A DNA stretch of 64,000 bases from Siderastrea radians (Eukaryota > Cnidaria > Anthozoa > Scleractinia > Rhizangiidae), in contig OZ024889.1 in assembly GCA_964017195.1 (NCBI GenBank), forward strand, positions 61,403,858 through 61,467,857. The letters run 5' to 3'. Shown here piece by piece: positions 12,665 through 24,019 of this stretch (the first letter of the stretch is position 1; the number at the start of each line of letters is the position of its first letter). The translations under genes were made by a program, and so were the position numbers. The notes beneath the pieces were generated by a model that was given only the letters and a program-made list of their open reading frames with translations, searched no databases and was not told where the DNA came from.

Positions 12665-13577
12665 TATTCTTGAGCTGGCTGGTACATTGAGCTATCACGG
12701 ATGTGAATTAATAAAACGTCGACTGCAATCATGAAACGATATGCAAATAGCGGGGCAGTTTGTCTCATACATATATTGTTGCTTCGAAGCAGACCGTTAT
12801 TACCATTAAGCTCATTTATCTACCAGGTATGATTAGCACTCTACAAGACTATTGTTCACCAATTAAGTCGTCAAAATCAAGTGTTAATACCACTGAATGT
12901 TCTTAATTCGTTTCCAAAGATCCTGCTGAAAGCCTTATTAATGTATACGCTTTGAATTCCTATTTTGGGTTATTAAGGTTGCTTCGTTTTCGAGTTCAGT
13001 GTGCTTCGTTTTTGAGCCAGTAGGGTGCTTCGATCTTAAGTTTAATCAGTTTTTAATAGGGTCTTTCGGTGCTGCGTGTTTCGTTTTCGAGTTCAGGTTG
13101 CTTCGTTTTCGAGCTGGGGTGCTTTGTGCTTCAGTCTTAATGGTTTACGAGTGCTTCGTTTGTCGAACCTGCCATAAGAAACACCTTGCTAAAATTTACC
13201 GTCGTAGAATAAGGAAGGTAAATGACGTAGGCTTACTGTTTTGGGTTTGTTTTAAATTCAATTTGAATGTGAAAAAAAAAACTTGTTGTAAATTACCTGG
13301 TGTGTCCTTAATTACTCATAACGTATTTTATACATATGACATCGTTGAATATGATAAAATGCTCTCAGTTTCCAGGAATATAAGGAGAGTAGCATATAAA
13401 AAGGATCATTTATACGTTTCGATTTTGATTCAAGCGAAAGGCGACTTGGTAAGTACAACTACAAATACTTGTTTTGGGGGACTGTCTTGCCATCGCTATG
13501 ACCATACATGCAACAGTTTGGAGTCGGATAAGCCTGTAAATAGTATGAATATGAAGCTGTTTGGCTTTTTAATCTAA

Positions 13578-14067
13578 AAACACTTCTGTTAAATTTTCGA
13601 GGCTGTTTAATAGGTGGAAGTACAAAGAACAAACATTTTAAATTGAGTGCTGATCGAAATATGATGCTCCCCATAGATTTAAAAGCGAGTTCGACCATAA
13701 TTCAGTATCCATTATGCACATTTTCGACTTACGGCATCGTAAAATAAGAAATGTTTAACCTGGGGGCTCAAGGACCTAACGTTAAATCCGTGACCTCCAA
13801 AATTAAACATCGCATATTTTGTAATGCAGGATTTTAAAGTCATATCCCGCAAGCAAGTTTCTGTGGGTGTTGTTGCTGTCTTCCCTTCCTTTCTGGACAT
13901 GATTTGTACTGTAAAACATGGGTATAAAACTAATTCCCTTTCATTATCTTGTTAAACTCCCTGATGAGGTCCGTGTGATCAGACGAACAAGTCGGAGAAT
14001 AAAGCAAGTTAACAAGATACGTCGCTGTGTGCTGCTCACTAGTTGTCATTTTAAAAAAGTAAAAAAA
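13578..14067 (+). mobile_element. Insertion carrying a hammerhead motif (retroelement fragment)
   Basis: Aligning this repeat copy with the one at 16649-17400 by eye, both run together through CTGTTTGG...ATCTAA. They resume at AACTTGTTTGTTTTCTTGAAG here and AACTTATTCGTTTCTTGAAG there. The intervening ~490 bp exists only in this copy. It contains the hammerhead-like motif. Penelope-like retroelements and retrozymes are known carriers of such ribozymes, so this is probably a fragment of one. No reverse transcriptase is present. Confidence 0.5.
13945..14019 (+). ncRNA. Hammerhead ribozyme-like motif, short stem III, slightly degenerate
   Basis: The core CTGATGA lies at 13961-13967. Stem II is GTCC (13969-13972) against AGAC (13981-13984) around the loop GTGTGATC, giving three pairs and one mismatch. 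GAAC follows (13985-13988), where GAAAC is expected. GTC at 13991-13993 would be the cleavage site. Stem I is CTCC (13957-13960) against GGAG (13994-13997), extended by the perfect 11-bp pair TATCTTGTTAA (13945-13955) with TTAACAAGATA (14009-14019). A very short stem III is typical of hammerheads in Penelope-like elements. The missing A and the stem II mismatch may lower or abolish cleavage. Confidence 0.7.
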
Positions 14068-14498
14068 ACTTGTTTGTTTTCTTGAAGTGCGATTTTAGAA
14101 GTTTCATTTTGCAAAGCGGGAGGCAGTTCGAGGTAAGTAAGAGTATTAAGCCTTGTATTGAATTTTCTTTACCTTTGCAGTTTTGAGAGTACGACTATAT
14201 AATTTTCGTAACTTTGACGTAAAATATCAGCACAGTAGCGACAAAAAACTTGATCATTTGTTTTGGTCTGATAGAGGCTGCTTGTTTCTGCGGGAATATT
14301 AACGCTATACATGATGGCGATGATTGGGGAAACCTTTCATTCTTAAATGGCTTCAACTAAGATAACCATCATGGATATCCGCGCGTGGGCTTGTACGTCT
14401 CAAAAAAATTAGTAGAACCTAACTCGAAAACGAAAAACCCTTACTTCAAAAAAGGATAATTAAACAAAACAGAATAACCTAATAGGATGTGAGAAATA

Positions 14499-14659
14499 CA
14501 GTGCAACCTCGATTTGTCGAACCTCTATATAACGAAGTCCTAGGTATAACGAACGATATTTTTCAGTCCAGTAATGGTGTAATGAAGAGAAAAAAAACCT
14601 CGATATGACGAACCAATTTTCTCAGTCCCTTGGCACTTTATCAAATTGAAGTTCCACTG
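14499..14659. mobile_element. Pogo/Tigger-like MITE, copy 1
   Basis: It is flanked by TA on both sides. The ends are CAGTGCAACCTCGATTTGTC and the reverse of AATTGAAGTTCCACTG. The inside carries CTCTATATAACGAAGTCCT and CCTCGATATGACGAACCAAT, closely matching the copy at 53022-53197. It is too short to encode a transposase. Confidence 0.75.
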
Positions 14660-14827
14660 TAAGTATGATGTCGTTTCACAATCTATCGGTAATAATAACT
14701 CATTTATCCCCTCTCCCGGGGGAGGAAGGTCGTCTACTCAGTAATAAAGCTTCATATGAGGAGGTTTAACCCCAACCCTTTAACATACCCCCAAGTCACG
14801 TGTGTTTCCGGGCGGAGCCTCTCCGTA

Positions 14828-16047
14828 TCACTCACTCACTCACTCACTCACTCACTCACTCACTCACTCACTCACTCACTCACTCACTCACTCACTCACT
14901 CACTCACTCACTCACTCACTCACTCACTCACTCACTCACTCACTCACTCACTCACTCACTCACTCACTCACTCACTCACTCACTCACTCACTCACTCACT
15001 CACTCACTCACTCACTCACTCACTCACTCACTCACTCACTCACTCACTCACTCACTCACTCACTCACTCACTCACTCACTCACTCACTCACTCACTCACT
15101 CACTCACTCACTCACTCACTCACTCACTCACTCACTCACTCACTCACTCACTCACTCACTCACTCACTCACTCACTCACTCACTCACTCACTCACTCACT
15201 CACTCACTCACTCACTCACTCACTCACTCACTCACTCACTCACTCACTCACTCACTCACTCACTCACTCACTCACTCACTCACTCACTCACTCACTCACT
15301 CACTCACTCACTCACTCACTCACTCACTCACTCACTCACTCACTCACTCACTCACTCACTCACTCACTCACTCACTCACTCACTCACTCACTCACTCACT
15401 CACTCACTCACTCACTCACTCACTCACTCACTCACTCACTCACTCACTCACTCACTCACTCACTCACTCACTCACTCACTCACTCACTCACTCACTCACT
15501 CACTCACTCACTCACTCACTCACTCACTCACTCACTCACTCACTCACTCACTCACTCACTCACTCACTCACTCACTCACTCACTCACTCACTCACTCACT
15601 CACTCACTCACTCACTCACTCACTCACTCACTCACTCACTCACTCACTCACTCACTCACTCACTCACTCACTCACTCACTCACTCACTCACTCACTCACT
15701 CACTCACTCACTCACTCACTCACTCACTCACTCACTCACTCACTCACTCACTCACTCACTCACTCACTCACTCACTCACTCACTCACTCACTCACTCACT
15801 CACTCACTCACTCACTCACTCACTCACTCACTCACTCACTCACTCACTCACTCACTCACTCACTCACTCACTCACTCACTCACTCACTCACTCACTCACT
15901 CACTCACTCACTCACTCACTCACTCACTCACTCACTCACTCACTCACTCACTCACTCACTCACTCACTCACTCACTCACTCACTCACTCACTCACTCACT
16001 CACTCACTCACTCACTCACTCACTCAATCAATCAATCAATCAATCAT
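14828..16047. repeat. Uninterrupted (TCAC)n array, ~1.2 kb, ending in (ATCA)5
   Basis: About 300 TCAC units run from 14828 to 16026 with no interruption or phase change visible, followed by about five ATCA units. All three plus-strand frames are open and read Leu-Thr-His-Ser repeats. These are artefacts of the 4-base period, not genes. The array abuts the 3' end of a minus-strand LINE fragment, so it is most likely an expanded retrotransposon tail. Confidence 0.97.
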
Positions 16048-16640
16048 TTATTTACCCACGTAGCGTCTAATGAGCTAACGCTCGTTCAAAATACGTACGT
16101 GCTAACAAAAAGTTGTCTTAAAATATAAAGAACGGAAAAAATATTAAGTATATAGACAACGACTAGATTTGTATGAGAAACAAAATGTACAACTACAGAT
16201 GTCACTATGTAAGAATTAAGATTACTAAGAATTGCTATAAATACATATTAACAGATAAATTAAAGCTGATTCTAATATACAAGAATAAAAATGGAATTAA
16301 AATGATTTATTCTTAATCGACAAACTTGGATAGGTTTCCTTTCCTTAGATCGGGTGCAAGTGAATTCCAGAATTTAGCGACTTGGTAGGTGAAAGAGTTC
16401 TTCATCCAGTTAAGGTTAAACCTTGGCATGCTAAGATTAACACCACTAACTCTTAAGTTATAAGTTGAGTCTTTAAAACAAAAAATCACGAATGTACCTG
16501 GGTCCTTCACAGAATAAAGATTTATAAAGTAACAAAAGCGAACTGGATATTCTCCTATGTTCTACAGTTTTCATGTTCACAATCCCAAGTAATTCTTGAT
16601 ATGAAATAGTTTTACCGTAACCTAAAATAGTTCTCAAGAT
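16048..16640 (-). mobile_element. LINE 3' fragment (reverse transcriptase C-terminus), frameshifted
   Basis: Read on the minus strand, one frame gives ELLGIVNMKTVEHRRISS and then LYKSLFCEGPRYIRDF. After a frameshift another frame gives STYNLRVSG, then SFTYQVAKFWNSLAPDLRKG. This is the usual C-terminal end of CR1/L2/Jockey-type LINE polyproteins. The copy is 5'-truncated. Its 3' side runs directly into TGAT and then TGAG units, the reverse strand of the giant microsatellite. Confidence 0.75.
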
Positions 16641-16648
16641 GTTTAGCT

Positions 16649-17400
16649 TGCTTCCTTTTCGAGTTCAGGGTCTGTTTCGTTTTCGAGCTGGGGCGCTTCT
16701 TGCTTCGGCCTTCGTTTAGGACTGCCTCACTTTCAAAACTACCATAATAAACACCCCGGTGAAATTCACCGTTGTAGAATAACCAAGGTAAATGTCTATT
16801 ACTACAGTGTGTCTAATCACGGTTAGTATTAACTTACCATAATTCAGATTCGAATTTACGTTCAATTCAGTGAAAACGTAAATAGCGTGGCATAGCCTAA
16901 ATGATTCATAAAATGAATTTTATACGTATGACGTCGTTAAATATGATAAATTGCTTTCGGTTTCCAGGAATGTAAGGAAGAGTTACACATAAAGGGATCA
17001 TATAAAAGTTTCGATTTTGATTCAAGCGAGAGGCCACGTGGTAAGTACAACTATGCAACAGTTTTAGAGTCGGATAAGCTTGCAGTATGAATACGGGGCT
17101 GTTTGGGTTTGTGATCTAACTTATTCGTTTCTTGAAGTACGGAAAAGTCCAGGATTTTTGAAGTTACGCTTTTCAGGCCAGCGGGTTCGAAGTATTAAAG
17201 AACAACTATTAAGCCTTGTATTACATGTAAGAGCAGGAATACACAATTTTCGTACCTTTAGCGTAAAATACCAACAGACTGGCGACAAACTCGATTACTT
17301 TGTTTTAGTGATAGAACCGTTTGTTTGTTTCATCTGGTGATGACGACAACGATTAGATGTCGATTTTGGAAAACCTTTTATTCTTCAACGAAGTATAGTC
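16649..17400. repeat. Diverged second copy of the 12977-14440 repeat
   Basis: It starts CTTCCTTTTCGAGTTCAGGG, repeats TTTCGTTTTCGAGCTGGGG, and follows copy 1 through TTTCCAGGAAT, GTTTCGATTTTGATTCAAGC and GTAAGTACAACTA. It then resembles copy 1 positions 14068-14355. It lacks the ~490-bp hammerhead-bearing segment and a recognisable right end. Confidence 0.65.
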
Positions 17401-18976
17401 GAGGCATAGTCTGAAAACCATAATGGGTAGCTCCGGTTGGCACTAAAATTTAGAAGGAGAGGGAGGAGAAGGGTTCAATTGATTGTGCTTCTCAATAAAC
17501 GGATGAAGTGACTCGACCGAGGAGTTGCTCATTTCTTTCCCCTTTCTGACGAAGACTATTGTTCTAATAACGGGCCGCTCTTGATAAGTACAACTACAAA
17601 ACCTTTTTTTACTTTTGGGTCCCGTTTGCATTAAAATTAAATGCATGCATCAGTTTAGAGTAGGGTTTTAAACCAAAGTTTAGACATTTAATTCCCTATA
17701 TTCAGACTCGTACATATACCTTAGTCTAATTCTCATGTTTTTAGTGTTTCTTTTATATTCTAGTGACTGCTGTTTTTTTTTTCTGACCATTTTATAGTAT
17801 TGTTCGTTATATATATCTTTATTGAGTGATACGTAGTTGTTGTTAAATTGATCATGAGCAAATTGCGCATTCTAATTCAACTACGAAAGGTTTTAACCGT
17901 TCAAAATCACCGGACAAAACTAAACGTGCGAAAGCGAGAATTTAAACGTTCGATATTTAGTTCACATGTGCATTGATCATCATAGCCATTTGTCATTTAA
18001 CAGCTCGATCGATGGGGCTAAAGAAGTATTTAGTTGGGTGTTTGTTGTCTCACTGCCATTAATCTCACTAGTCCTTACTGTGATGTATGTAAAATTAATG
18101 TACAAAGTTGCAACCGATAAATCGCTCATTTGCCTGTGTTATAATGGTTTTATTGCAAACTGGCACGGCCTAAGTATCCATGTATATTTTTTACCAGAAT
18201 TTTAGTGCTTGATACAGACACTGTCTAGAAATAGTAACTACTTCGAAGTCAGTCGCGAGGCATTTGCCACGGGAATCAAAATAGTCACTCGAAGCAAATC
18301 ACCCACGCGAAAGTTTATATCCTTTTTGTTTTCATTAATTTTCAAGGAAGTCGTTGCTGGTGAGACGTGTTGTTTTGAACTGAGAAAAGGGGTATTAATA
18401 GTGCAAAATCATGTTCACTTCAATTTGTAATTATTTCTGATTTAAAGTATTGTGCTTTTTGTTTTGCTTAAGCTTTTTTTACCTAAGAATTTGTGTACGG
18501 TAGAGCCATTTATCTCGAATGTCGGCTATCTCAGGACCGCCATTTAGAACCGAATCTTGGTTGACCGGTTACTTCCTTTTGCTGGCTAACTCGAACTCCC
18601 GTTATATCGAACAATAACTTGGGAGTAAATCCACAATTAACTCGCAAAGCCTTTGTAGGCCATCATCATTCATCTTTTTTTAATGTATTTTACGTTATTT
18701 GTTTGGTACATGTTAATTAAATATAATTAAGAGACGATTAAAAGACAGCAGATTCATCGAAAGAAAAAAGGCTGTTTTTTTTGGTTTTTGTGTCAACACA
18801 AAAATTTTAGTTCAGTAATTCGAAAAATGACTGTGAAATCTCTCCGCACACGTCTCCTGTAATCTAAGCTAATAAAATGCTCGGCAAGACACTATGACAT
18901 GTCACTATAGTGGCGGGACAGCTCGGGTCCGGTAGCGATTGAGCTAGCGGTTCTACAGTCAGTCTGTACAGTATGC
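17401..18976. other. No gene recognised
   Basis: No supported gene. Around 18500-18640 there is a weak resemblance to degraded pogo-like sequence (TATCTCGAATG, CGTTATATCGAACAA). Open frames at about 17966-18430 have no domains. Confidence 0.4.
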
Positions 18977-19310
18977 TCAAAGTCGGGAAATTCGTCAAAT
19001 GCAAAACCAAATTGACTTATTGAATCGCTCGGTTATTACAAACAAACTTGGAATAATACCAGAAGGTTTAGATGAGAATTTCCGTCCAAATTCTGTGAGA
19101 GTTTCTGGCTAGCGGGTCAAACCACAAATATTCAAATTTTCGCGAACATAGCGGTTTTATAGCACGCGCAAGCTCTGAAAATTCGTCAATTACAAAACCA
19201 AAATACTTTTCTGAATCGCTTGGCAATTCTAAACAAATATCGAATACTTCCAGAACGTTTGAATAACCGTTTTAGTCGAAATCCTTTGAAAAAGTCTGTG
19301 CCCGGCTGCC
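18977..19310. repeat. Two imperfect ~170-bp tandem repeats
   Basis: AATTCGTCAAATGCAAAACCAA is echoed by AATTCGTCAATTACAAAACCAA. Both are followed by TGAATCGCT, then AAACAAA, then CCAGAA and GTTT in the same order. The two units are clearly related but diverged. Confidence 0.6.
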
Positions 19311-19506
19311 GGGCATCAAGACACTGCCTTTTGCGAAACACGAAAGGTAAACAACACACCAAAAATTAAAATAAAATAAATATAATAAATTGAAAGCTTC
19401 AGCAAATATTAAGTTCCACGTATACCAGCTAAAAGAACGTACCAAGTAGTATTTCTGTGAGCAATAAATTGCTGAGAACAAATATACAGCGTGTCTAGTG
19501 AGTCAA

Positions 19507-19745
19507 GCGTGGCCTGTGGTTTGCTCGCTGGACTTGTAATCAGAGGCCCCAGATTCAAACCCTCCTCCCTGCCACTAGCTGAAGTGGTCCCTAAATCAAC
19601 TCCTCCACACAATGAATAGCCAGCTGGCCAGCCTATCCCGCCATTAGGGTTCTTAAACGTGCTGTATTTAATTGAAATATTTGTTTCATATAACCGGCCC
19701 CACAATTAGCTTCTAGCTTTCAATCTAACTTGTATAAATAAAGTT
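19507..19745 (+). mobile_element. tRNA-derived SINE
   Basis: The head resembles a tRNA gene, with an A-box-like GTGGTTTGCTCGCTGG and a B-box-like AGATTCAAACC about 35 bases downstream. The body ends in TTGTATAAATAAAGTTG. The pol III promoter boxes and the non-tRNA body support a SINE rather than a functional tRNA. Confidence 0.6.
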
Positions 19746-19999
19746 GTTTTTTTCAAGTTTTTGTTTTGTCTGAGCACACCGCTCGACAAACTTCATCCTC
19801 GGTTGACTCGATTGGAACCCATGCTCTTTTTTGTAACATATTCCAGTAGGCGTTGAAAAGACAAGAGGGCTAACATCTGCCAGCGATTTGCAGTCACTAC
19901 GATTTTACGCCACTTTTCGCTTATGCGTTTGGATTTAGCTTTACATACAACCTATTCCTAAGCTCAACGGGTAAAGTGGCTACAAACATCTCCATCAGA

Positions 20000-21063
20000 G
20001 TAAACGAGGATGTCGAAAAAGATCAACACAATGTGGCCAATGTATGCAGATGACCATCAAAAATACTTCAGTGGAATAAGTATTGAGTCTGCAGCTTCTG
20101 TCCTTAAAAAAAGTCACAAAATTTGTCACAGTGGTATAAGACCAATCTCCTCCATCACAAGCCAGGCCAATCCAAACAAATACCAAATTGTGGTCATAGC
20201 GCCCCACCTGGATGATAACGACACAAGGGATACGTGCACCCTAAAAATTGAAAATCAACAAATTAAACCAAATGGTAATTTAAAGATCCCTGGATTTAAC
20301 ATGGATAGTGAGCTTTCCTTCTGAGATCATATTAGCGATATGTGCAAAAAGGCTAGCCAGAAAGTTGGGGTACTAATGAGACTTCTCAACGTGATACCAC
20401 GGAGGCCAAACGCCACTTATATCGATCTGCAATACTTTCGCATTTGACCTACTTTCAGACAGTATAGCACTTTTGTAAACTGTCCTATAGGCGCAAGCTT
20501 GAAAGGGTACAGGAACGTGCTCTAAGAGCCATTTTTAACTCAAAGACAGACACTTATGTTGCTCTCCTAAGTTGCGCAAGGCTCCAGTCTCTTTGCAACA
20601 GGCGTCTCCAAGACATACCCATCTTAACGTTTAAAGTACAGAATGGCCTTGTACCTGATTCTATATTGGATCTTTTTAACCCTAACCCGAATAAGGGCTG
20701 CTCCCTTAGGAATGCTGACTTTGATCTACCCCGTTTCCGCTCAGTTCGCTACGGCAAACACTCTCGTAGGTATCTTGGTCCCTACCCTTGTTCGAGACTA
20801 TAAAGCTCTAGTTACAGGAAGAGACCAACTATCGACAATTTTAGAAAGAGAATAAGAGAAAAAGATCTGACTGCATGTTTTGATTGAGGATGCTTGCTCT
20901 AACTGTAGTCTATGTAATGCATAATGCTTTTATATGTGTACCCCCCCGTTACTGTATGGATTTTTATTATCATCTTTAAGTTTTAGAGTTGTAGATGTTT
21001 TTTCGTCAAAACAAATTGGCAATTTAATTTACTGATTGCACTTTGACATTTAAATTAAGTTAC
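20000..21063 (+). mobile_element. 5'-truncated LINE (reverse transcriptase domain to 3' end), decayed
   Basis: One frame gives MYADDHQKYFSG, the YADD catalytic motif of LINE reverse transcriptase, and then ANPNKYQIVVI. Later frames give RRLQDIPILTFKVQNGLV and LRNADFDLPRFRSVRYGK, typical of the C-terminus of CR1/L2-like elements. Several frameshifts and stops separate these pieces, so the copy is dead. It ends in an ATTC tetranucleotide tail rather than poly(A), as CR1/L2-type elements do. Confidence 0.8.
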
Positions 21064-21158
21064 TCATTCATTCATTCATTCATTCATTCATTCATTCATT
21101 CATTCATTCATTCATTCATTCATTCATTCATTCATTCATTCATTCATTCATTCATTTA
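21064..21158 (+). repeat. (TTCA)n tail of the LINE fragment
   Basis: About 24 uninterrupted TTCA units lie directly after the LINE 3' end and then decay to TTTA. The position fits a retrotransposon 3' tail. Confidence 0.9.
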
Positions 21159-22069
21159 TTTATTCAACGGTCCACGTGTAACCCAATACCGCTTTCGTTG
21201 AAAGGTCACATCCTGACTCACACAACGCTTCTATGAATGGAATGATAAATCATTTATTTTGCGCTTTCTTGAGACGTGAGCGCGGGCTGCCTGTGATCTA
21301 CTGTAATCTAAACTGGCACGCAAATTTGTGGCACTAGGTTGAAGGTAGTTTTTTTAAATTTTCTTTTTCTTTAATTGAATTAGGGATTAGTATTCCTAAA
21401 ATTAAACTTTCTAAGAAAAAAAAATAAAAGCTCAAAATGCACTCAAGATATTGAACAAGATGTATACACAATCTAGTGCGGGGTAAAAGCTACTTACTGC
21501 GGTAATTCTGCCGCAGTTAATTTACAGTGGCGTTTCTTATACCAAGGTGATAGCGGTTACACTCGAGGCAGTTCCCAACCGAGGTGAAATAACAACCCAA
21601 TCAGGAGCCATAATCGGGAACCCAATCTAACCCTAACAATCACTGGGTGCCATTAAATTCCTGCAAAGGAGTTAAAATTGGTTTTTGTCTCGTCAGAAAA
21701 ATGCTTACAATGACGCTTTGAACTAACCGCGAACAAGTGGTATAACTGATGGGTGTTTCTGAATCGTGGCTTAGCTAAACCTAGGGATTTGTGTAAACAT
21801 TGTGACGCAGCTAAGCCGCGTTTCAATGTTAATCGTTATTCAAAAGCCTCCGTTTTCAATCGTCAACATTAAAAACGTCTACGTTTTCATCAGCGCGTCT
21901 TCCATCGTTCCTGTGTGAACGATAAATTATGGTAAGGGAAGAGGGACAGAAGGGGGCTGGAAGTCTACGGGAGGGAAGAGAAGAGGGGGTGGCAAGCGGG
22001 ATCTCCAAAGTGGCAGGAGGCAGGAGAGATGCAAATTTCCCGACCGTCGGAAACGAGGCAGACAATTGA
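21159..22069. other. No gene recognised
   Basis: No supported gene. A purine-rich stretch lies at about 21925-22035. Confidence 0.4.
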
Positions 22070-22275
22070 GGGGCAAGATAAAAGGCCCTCTTTTTTCTTT
22101 TTTCTGGCGTTTCCAGATTGAACTATGCTAACCCCCCCCCCCCCCCGTAACCCCTCACTGTTTGATATATCGTTTCACCTTCTGTGTGCGCCATGGGGAA
22201 ATTAACAAAGAAAAGTCGATCTTACAGTTCTTGTTATTGATTTCTGCATTGTTCTTTCAAATGCTTCTTTCGATT
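22070..22275. repeat. Dispersed repeat, copy 2 (partner at 10960-11170)
   Basis: It matches 10960-11170 in order and orientation, with an extra run of about 16 C residues at 22132-22147. Shared blocks include CGTTTCACCTTCTGTGTG and TTCTTGTTATTGATTTCTGC. Confidence 0.75.
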
Positions 22276-23905
22276 TTACAATTTTTCGTGAAGTTTGGCA
22301 AAAATGTTCCTCAGCTAAGTACGAAGAAAACTTTGACAGGGAAGTTCAAAGTTCAACTTACTATTTCTCCTGCAGGGTGGATACCTAGATTACCAATCGA
22401 ACTATTGGAACATCCTCAAACGTAATGCTTTGAGATTACTTGAGTTACAATTTAGCCTCAAAATTTGATACCTGATAAATAGACTGAGTCAGTCGAAGAC
22501 TGTCAGTTGTCTTTGTCGTTTACTTTTTCTTACTTTTGGAAAATATAAAGGACTAAATCTTAACTCTCCTAAGTGATTTAATAAACTTCTATTGATTTTT
22601 ATAATATACTAAGCAAAAAATATTAAGTTTAAAGCAATCTGATTGGTTCCCTTCCTAAGGTATATTTAATAATTATTAAAAACTGGACTAGGTATATTGG
22701 ATTTCTAGCATTTTGATTGGCTGAACGGAGCTAGGCTATCAGCTCATAGACCTGCTGCGACCAAATATGGTCAACGAACACTCAACAACAAAATGAACAA
22801 AGTGAGCTGAAAGTTTTTTTCCTCGCGAGCAACCCGGCGAGTAAAGTTAACGAGAAAAATCACTTGGCACGGAATTTAAATTAAGCAGAAATTCCAACAG
22901 CATCACCAATAAACATCACCAACAGCGTCTAACACAAGTCAAAATCGTTTGAAGAAACTGAGCAGAAATGGAAATTTAAGCATCAGGCGTTGTGTTTACA
23001 ATTAATTTCTTTTCAACGATTGTCACGTCGATCATCAAAATTGAACAAACGGTAGGTTTTATCAGGAAGGCTTTCCACTTGAAAATATCAAGACAAGATA
23101 TAAAATAAAACAGTGAAACGGGGCAGAAGCATTTAATTAAAATTATCACACATTCATGGGGAGTCGGTGCGAAAATCATGAAGCAGTCTAAACAAGTACT
23201 AAACAAACTACAGCTGCAAACTACCAAGAAAGAAGGAAGGGCGAGATTTTTTCGGCTTTAACACCGGCGCAAAATTGACACTGGTTTACCTGCACTCGTT
23301 GTAGCTCTGTGTTCCAGCAGGTCCAAATGTTCAGATAGAAATGGGATGCCCTGTGAAAGGAGTTGAATCGCCTTTCCAGTTGTTTGAACGTTGTTTTTAC
23401 CATTCCGTCTGCAACCTCTAAACCGAGAACAACTACATTTTGTGCTTTGCCTTTAACAAACTATGATGGTGAATTGTAATGTTCCTCGCTACAGTAATCT
23501 TGCTTCTAAGCTGCATAGAAGTTAACTCTTCAAGTTCAAATTAGTTCTGTCTTCGTTGTGCGAACGGATTACCGGCTTGTTCCGTTTCAACTCCAGCAGC
23601 TAATATGGTGAAATTGTACAGCTTCAATCCGCTTTGAACGATGATTAAAACAATGTTTCAGGAAAAATCAAACATGTACCACATTACAGAGCCAACAATT
23701 AGAAGATTTTTTTCCAAACCTGTGCTACTTGTTCACCTTCGAGCAGTTTTCATTGATTCATTCAGCTTTGCAATGAAATGCCACTTTGCAAGGTTTTGGC
23801 GCCTTTTTCGTTCAGTCATGTGATCGATTCTTGTTCCCTTTTTATCTCTTTTCTCATTTTTCTCTCTTTCTTGATTTTTTTAATAGTGATAAAGTTTTTA
23901 ACAAA
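22276..23905. other. No gene recognised
   Basis: Unremarkable AT-rich sequence. Open frames on both strands show no domains. Confidence 0.4.
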
Positions 23906-24019
23906 ACAATTATTCTACTTGGGCTTGCTGGATATCAAATGATTATAACCAAATCGGCGCTACGCGCCTCGTTGGTTATCTATCGTTTGATACCCAGCGC
24001 GCCCTCGTAGAATAATTGT
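23906..24019. repeat. Foldback element with GGCGCTACGCGCC centre
   Basis: ACAATTATTCTAC at the left is the reverse complement of GTAGAATAATTGT at the right. Inner arms GATATCAAATGAT and TGGTTATCTATCGTTTGATA pair imperfectly around a GC-rich palindrome. It is built like the foldback at 39759-39869, which suggests one family. Confidence 0.7.

Larger units (their letters stand above)
12977..14440. mobile_element. Inverted-repeat element with TTCGTTTTCGAG array, copy 1
   Basis: The left end carries TGCTTCGTTTTCGAGTT near 12980, and the right end carries AACTCGAAAACGAAAAACCC (14421-14440). GCTTCGTTTTCGAG-like motifs recur at about 13007, 13090 and 13147. The body resembles 16649-17400 in blocks such as GTTTCGATTTTGATTCAAGC and GGTAAGTACAACTA. 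A 192-codon open frame lies inside but has no recognisable domain. About 490 bp (13578-14067) looks inserted relative to the other copy. Confidence 0.55.

Noticed and set aside
12999..13577. 192-codon plus-strand open frame
   Set aside because: It has no domain and lies within a repeat whose second copy does not keep the frame.
14756..16128. Three long overlapping open frames (422-442 codons) of Leu-Thr-His-Ser repeats
   Set aside because: They are a by-product of the TCAC tetranucleotide, which is open in all frames. No gene structure supports them.
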